From NCBI GenBank assembly GCA_030429705.1, contig JAUIES010000001.1:1178001-1242000 (forward strand): 64,000 nucleotides of DNA. The letters are read 5' to 3'. Source of the stretch: Phycisphaerae bacterium. GTDB taxonomy: Bacteria > Planctomycetota > Phycisphaerae > Phycisphaerales > UBA1924. A program made the translations under genes and the position numbers. The notes under the pieces are model-generated. The model saw nothing but the letters and a program-made list of their open reading frames with translations, made no database searches and was not told the DNA's origin. Shown here piece after piece: positions 60,768 to 64,000 of the stretch (position 1 is the stretch's first letter; every line of letters begins with the position of its first letter).

Positions 60768-61922
60768 GTGCCAGTCGACGACCACACCATTGCCGTGCTT
60801 CGGCTGAGTCTGATCCCGGGGCTCGGACCGGTTCGACTGACAAACGCGATGAATCTGCTGGGTTCACCTGATGCGGTGCTTAATGCGTCAACACATGCGC
60901 TGCGTCGCGTACCCGGCATCGGGCCGAAGGTGGCGGGCGCGATCGCTGACGGGCGTCGCGCAGCCATCGAGCGTGCGCACCAGGAAGTTGACGCCGCCGA
61001 TCGCATCGGTGCCCGGCTCATCGCTCGTGGTTCACCCTTGTATCCACCCTTACTCGCAGAGATCGACGATGCACCAGCGGTTTTTTCGATGCAAGGGCGC
61101 ATCGAGCCTGGGGGTCTTGATCAGTTCCCGGTCGGGATGGTTGGTTCGCGATCGTGCACCCTGTACGGCCTTGAGCAGGCCGAGCGTTTTGGTGGTGCTT
61201 TGGCGCGCGCCGGTCTGACCGTTGTGTCGGGCGGTGCGCGCGGGATTGACTCGGCCTCCCACAAAGGCGCACTCAACGCTGGAGGCCGAACGATCGTTGT
61301 GCAGGGGTGTGGTCTCGCGCACGCCTATCCACCCGAAAATGCTGAGTTGTACCATCGCATCGTCGACGAGGACCGCGGCGCGATTATCTCCGCGTTACCC
61401 ATCGATACCGCGCCGCAGGCGGAGAACTTCCCAGCCCGCAATCGCATCATTTCGGCTTTGGCGCTCGGTGTGCTCGTGATCGAAGCGGGCCGCAAGTCCG
61501 GCGCTCTCATCACCGCCCGGCTGGCAGCGGAAGACCATGGCCGCGAAGTCATGGCGCTCCCCGGTCGCGTGGACTCACAAGCGAGTTTGGGCACGCTCGA
61601 ACTCATCCGCGACGGGGGCGCAGCACTGGTCGTTGATCCCGCAGATGTGATCCACACGCTTGAAAATGCTGCTCGGCATCATTTTGAAGGCACGCACGCA
61701 GCCCGATTTGTTGAGCCTCTGACAAATGCTGCAGCACCTGCAGCCGCTTCGACGCTGACGGATCTGCAGCAGTCCATCGTGCAGGTTTTGGCCGAACCGA
61801 TGTCTGCCGACGATCTCGCAACGCGTCTTCGGGTCGAATCGTCCGTGTTACGATCCGAGTTGACGATGTTGGAACTGCAACGCCGCGTGTCGCGTCAGGG
61901 CTCAAAGTTTGCAGCCACATAG
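60768..61922 (+). CDS. dprA: DNA-processing protein DprA (Smf)
   Basis: Protects incoming single-stranded DNA and loads RecA during natural transformation. 384 residues from GTG 60768. An N-terminal helix-hairpin-helix region (LIPGLGPVRLTNAMNLLG, RVPGIGPKVAGAIADG) precedes the Rossmann core: VGMVGSRSCTLYGLEQAERFGGALARAGLTVVSGGARGIDSASHKGAL, then QAENFPARNRIISALALGVLVIEAGRKSGALITARLAAEDHGREVMALPG. A C-terminal winged helix (DLQQSIVQVLAEPMSADDLATRL) completes the long form. Together with the type IV pilus genes it is consistent with DNA uptake. Confidence 0.95.
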   Translation: MPVDDHTIAVLRLSLIPGLGPVRLTNAMNLLGSPDAVLNASTHALRRVPGIGPKVAGAIADGRRAAIERAHQEVDAADRIGARLIARGSPLYPPLLAEIDDAPAVFSMQGRIEPGGLDQFPVGMVGSRSCTLYGLEQAERFGGALARAGLTVVSGGARGIDSASHKGALNAGGRTIVVQGCGLAHAYPPENAELYHRIVDEDRGAIISALPIDTAPQAENFPARNRIISALALGVLVIEAGRKSGALITARLAAEDHGREVMALPGRVDSQASLGTLELIRDGGAALVVDPADVIHTLENAARHHFEGTHAARFVEPLTNAAAPAAASTLTDLQQSIVQVLAEPMSADDLATRLRVESSVLRSELTMLELQRRVSRQGSKFAAT

Positions 61923-62524
61923 AATTGTGCGTTTGCAGGCGTTCATTGAACATTTTTGGGCTATTCGCGCGATTGATGACCCTAAATCGAGTATGTTTTC
62001 ATGTGAGTGCGGGTGGTACTTGGCTAGTGGGGACCAAACAATTTGTTCAAGTTTCTCACTCGTTCGGGTCGATGTTTGGTGTGTGGGTGGTAAACTACCT
62101 GTTATGAGGAAGTGGCCAGCCAGTTTGCAAGTACGATTATCAGGGCACTGAGGTCTCGTGATGAGCACAGCAACACAACGATTGGTCATGAAACTCGGTC
62201 CAGGCGGCTCATTCATTCGGGAATTCTCTGGAGACAGAGGGCACCTTGTCGAACGGCGTGTAGCACAGGTCGCGGCAAAGCGTTGCCGTCGCAAAAGCGT
62301 CATGCCTGCGAAGTCCCAAACGAACGAGTGCGATTTGCCAATTGGCCTGGGTCGATTGATCGAACTGACGACACTGATTCACAAACAACGCGTTCGTTTG
62401 ACGCAGTTGCGTTTCGGCCAACAGTTGAAGTTTGGTCGAAGCGAGCAGTCACACCCCGTGCGCACTCGTGTGCCCTCGGCAGCTTCATCCTCGCTGCCAA
62501 ACCATCCCAAGAAGGAGACCGTCG
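61923..62524 (+). other. Gene-free 600-base region before lexA
   Basis: No convincing gene is visible. An open frame from 62158 reads into lexA in another frame but has no domain, no good ribosome-binding site and a basic, low-complexity composition. The first 240 bases are more AT-rich than the neighbours. A near-palindrome with core AACGCGTT and arms CAAAC/GTTTG lies at 62382-62400, about 125 bases before lexA, and could be an operator. Confidence 0.4.
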
Positions 62525-63139
62525 ATGAATCTCACACCAAAACAACTTCGCATTCTGCAGCTCATTCGGGACTGGCGCGTCCGCAGAGGCTTTTCCCCGA
62601 CCATGCAGGAACTCGCCAACGAAATAGGCGTCAGCAAGGTCACGGTGTTCGAGCATGTCGAAGCGCTCATCAAAAAGGGAGCGTTGATTCGCGAGCCGAA
62701 CAAGGCACGCTCTTTGTCGATTGCTGAAGGCACAGCCGTCCCTGACGAGTCGCGCCCGCTCCGCTTCCCGCTTGTCGGCAAGATCGCAGCCGGCTACCCA
62801 ATCGAAAAAGTCGCTGAAGAAGACGAAATCGATCTCGTTGAACTGCTCGGGACTGACGACGATCAGGCGGGCTCGACCTTTGCACTTCGTGTCGATGGCG
62901 ACTCGATGCGCGATGAGGGCATCCTCGACGGCGATTATGTGTTGCTCGAACGCGCCCAGGTCGCTCGGAACGGCGATCGAGTCGTGGCGCTCCTCGAAGA
63001 CGGCTCGACCACACTCAAGACATTCTTCAAAGAGCCTGACCACATTCGTTTGCAGCCGGCGAACCCTGATTTTGATGCCATTTGCGTCAAATTCTGCCAG
63101 GTTCAGGGCATCGTCAAAGGCGTCATTCGACGCTACTAG
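62525..63139 (+). CDS. lexA: LexA repressor
   Basis: SOS-response repressor and self-cleaving protease, 204 residues. ATG 62525 follows AAGGAG. The N-terminal winged helix is LTPKQLRILQLIRDWRVRRGFSPTMQELANEIGVSKVTVFEHVEALIKKGAL. The Ala-Gly cleavage site is KIAAGYP (about residues 90), the catalytic serine is in VDGDSMRDEGI and the lysine is in DGSTTLKTFF. The longer frame from 62432 adds unrelated sequence. The DNA-recognition helix SKVTVFEHVEAL differs from E. coli LexA, so its operator is likely a different sequence. Confidence 0.95.
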   Translation: MNLTPKQLRILQLIRDWRVRRGFSPTMQELANEIGVSKVTVFEHVEALIKKGALIREPNKARSLSIAEGTAVPDESRPLRFPLVGKIAAGYPIEKVAEEDEIDLVELLGTDDDQAGSTFALRVDGDSMRDEGILDGDYVLLERAQVARNGDRVVALLEDGSTTLKTFFKEPDHIRLQPANPDFDAICVKFCQVQGIVKGVIRRY

Positions 63140-63178
63140 GAATAGTCGGATCGAAATTTCCGTTCATAACACCATCAG

Positions 63179-63203
63179 CCCCTCCGTAGAGAGGGGTTGT
63201 TTT
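63179..63203 (+). terminator. Intrinsic terminator after lexA
   Basis: CCCCTC (63179-63184) pairs with GAGGGG (63191-63196) around CGTAGA, followed by TTGTTTT. Confidence 0.8.
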
Positions 63204-63277
63204 CAAGTTGCCCGCTTGTCATACTGAAGACACTGAGGGGGCAACGCAGTCAAAGTAAGAGATCAAGGAGAGAGCAG

Positions 63278-64000
63278 ATGATCAAGCAGGTTCTTGTGGT
63301 TGGAATGGTGGCCGGCTCGGCTGTTGCTGCCAATAGAGATGTGCAATTCGCTCGGTTTGATGTGCCGAACAGAATCATGGAGTTGCACAATTTTGGAACC
63401 GAGACCGTCAACCTCGATGGCTGGCGATTTTGCTCGCACAGTGGCAATCAGATTCGCAGGTACTCATCAGCCGGTGGATTTGATGGCTTGTCGATCGACG
63501 CAGGCGAATCGCTATTCATCTACCTGAACAACAATGCGCCAGATGATGCCAATGCATTCGACGCGTCCGACATCGGGGGCCAGTTTGCCAACATGACTGC
63601 GGGCCCATACGGCATCAGCTTCTACTTTCCGAGTGCGGGTGGCTCGGTGACTTTCGGTAACGGCAATCTCATCGCTGATCATATTCAGTGGTCGATCGGT
63701 GGTGTCGATGATCCGACAGCCGACGAGCGTTCTGATGAAGCCGTTGCGGGCGGGGTGTGGACCGGGGAGGAAGACTGGGTGTCTGTCGCGACGGACACAC
63801 AGTGGGTTGTACTGACCGATCTCAGTGGTGCCCAGATGCATGGGCCCGCCGATTATCAATCACTCTCCTGCCTCGCCGACTTCAACAACGACAATGGGGT
63901 CGATTTCTTCGACATTCAGGAGTTTCTCGTGTTGTTCAGTTCGGGTGCACCCAAAGCCGACACAAACCTTGATGGCGTACATGATTTCTTTGATGTTTCG
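63278..64000 (+). CDS. Secreted lamin-tail-like protein with dockerin-like C-terminus (3' end outside window)
   Basis: The frame is open from ATG 63278 to the window end (241 codons). AAGGAG lies upstream. A signal peptide (MIKQVLVVGMVAGSAVAA) is followed by a lamin-tail-domain-like segment, NRIMELHNFGTETVNLDGWRFCSHSGNQIRRY, with DAGESLFIYLNN, a fold found in secreted nucleases and surface proteins. From about residue 200 the sequence is a dockerin-like pair: CLADFNNDNGVDFFDIQEFLVLFSSG, then ADTNLDGVHDFFDVS. These repeats match the tail of the FG-GAP protein at 14303. Only a few residues of the second repeat are missing. Confidence 0.85.
   Translation, partial: MIKQVLVVGMVAGSAVAANRDVQFARFDVPNRIMELHNFGTETVNLDGWRFCSHSGNQIRRYSSAGGFDGLSIDAGESLFIYLNNNAPDDANAFDASDIGGQFANMTAGPYGISFYFPSAGGSVTFGNGNLIADHIQWSIGGVDDPTADERSDEAVAGGVWTGEEDWVSVATDTQWVVLTDLSGAQMHGPADYQSLSCLADFNNDNGVDFFDIQEFLVLFSSGAPKADTNLDGVHDFFDVS

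Noticed and set aside
62158-62727. A 189-codon open frame on the plus strand before and into lexA
   Set aside because: It overlaps the lexA start in another frame, has no clear ribosome-binding site or domain, and its composition is basic and repetitive. Treated as non-coding.

Overview
The window looks like a chromosomal segment from a Planctomycetota bacterium, most likely of the class Phycisphaerae. The base is my inference from four things: secreted proteins ending in paired DFFD-type dockerin-like repeats (14303-15658 and 63278 to the window end); many prepilin-like proteins with the [24 protein letters not shown]-type N-terminus; a PEP-CTERM-like tail with PAPG; and an ECF sigma factor paired with an anti-sigma-like membrane protein. 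Gene density is high, both strands are used, and stop/start overlaps (ATGA or TGATG) are frequent. I see no insertion sequence, prophage or CRISPR array. There is one tRNA and no rRNA.

Layout. 1-8.1 kb: lysyl-tRNA synthetase (cut by the window start), a secreted protein, pyrE, a small zinc-ribbon membrane protein, a short flagellin, and ATP sulfurylase, a secreted thioredoxin and APS kinase (activated sulfate). 8.1-14 kb: an apparently frameshifted membrane protein, two prepilin-like proteins, a voltage-gated-type K+ channel with a zinc-ribbon tail, CutC, and class I fructose-bisphosphate aldolase. 14-24 kb: an FG-GAP propeller protein, ECF sigma factor plus DUF4349 membrane partner, metallophosphoesterase, Na+/H+ antiporter, YpdA-like flavoprotein, polyphosphate kinase and QueD. 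24-31 kb: phosphohexomutase, ChaN-like lipoprotein, small envelope proteins, a second thioredoxin protein and glyA.

31-38.6 kb holds the most unusual locus. An operon on the minus strand encodes a 1166-residue fusion (a flagellin-glycosyltransferase MAF/DUF115 module, a nucleotidyltransferase-like module and a cysteine-less SPASM/radical-SAM-like module), then NeuA and NeuB, which make and activate a sialic-acid-like nonulosonic acid. A FlgM-like anti-sigma-28 factor lies about 2 kb away, the flagellin is at 3.7 kb, and a NeuC-type UDP-GlcNAc 2-epimerase is at 59 kb. Together these suggest flagellin decoration with a nonulosonic acid.

38.6-48.8 kb: ROK sugar kinase, IspE, NIF3-family protein, an NtrC-type regulator, an HDOD-GGDEF-receiver protein, a PurS/PurL fusion and RNase HI. 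48.9-55.6 kb: a type IV pilus/type II secretion operon (pilT, pilC, a PilV-like prepilin, a 975-residue PilX-like protein with calcium-loop motifs, a PilW-like prepilin) ending in a terminator that overlaps the 3' end of lptB. 55.6-64 kb: lptB, a DUF4870 protein, M3 peptidase, tRNA-Arg(CCU) flanked by two copies of a hairpin repeat, neuC, a lipoprotein, dprA, lexA and a secreted lamin-tail/dockerin-like protein cut by the window end.
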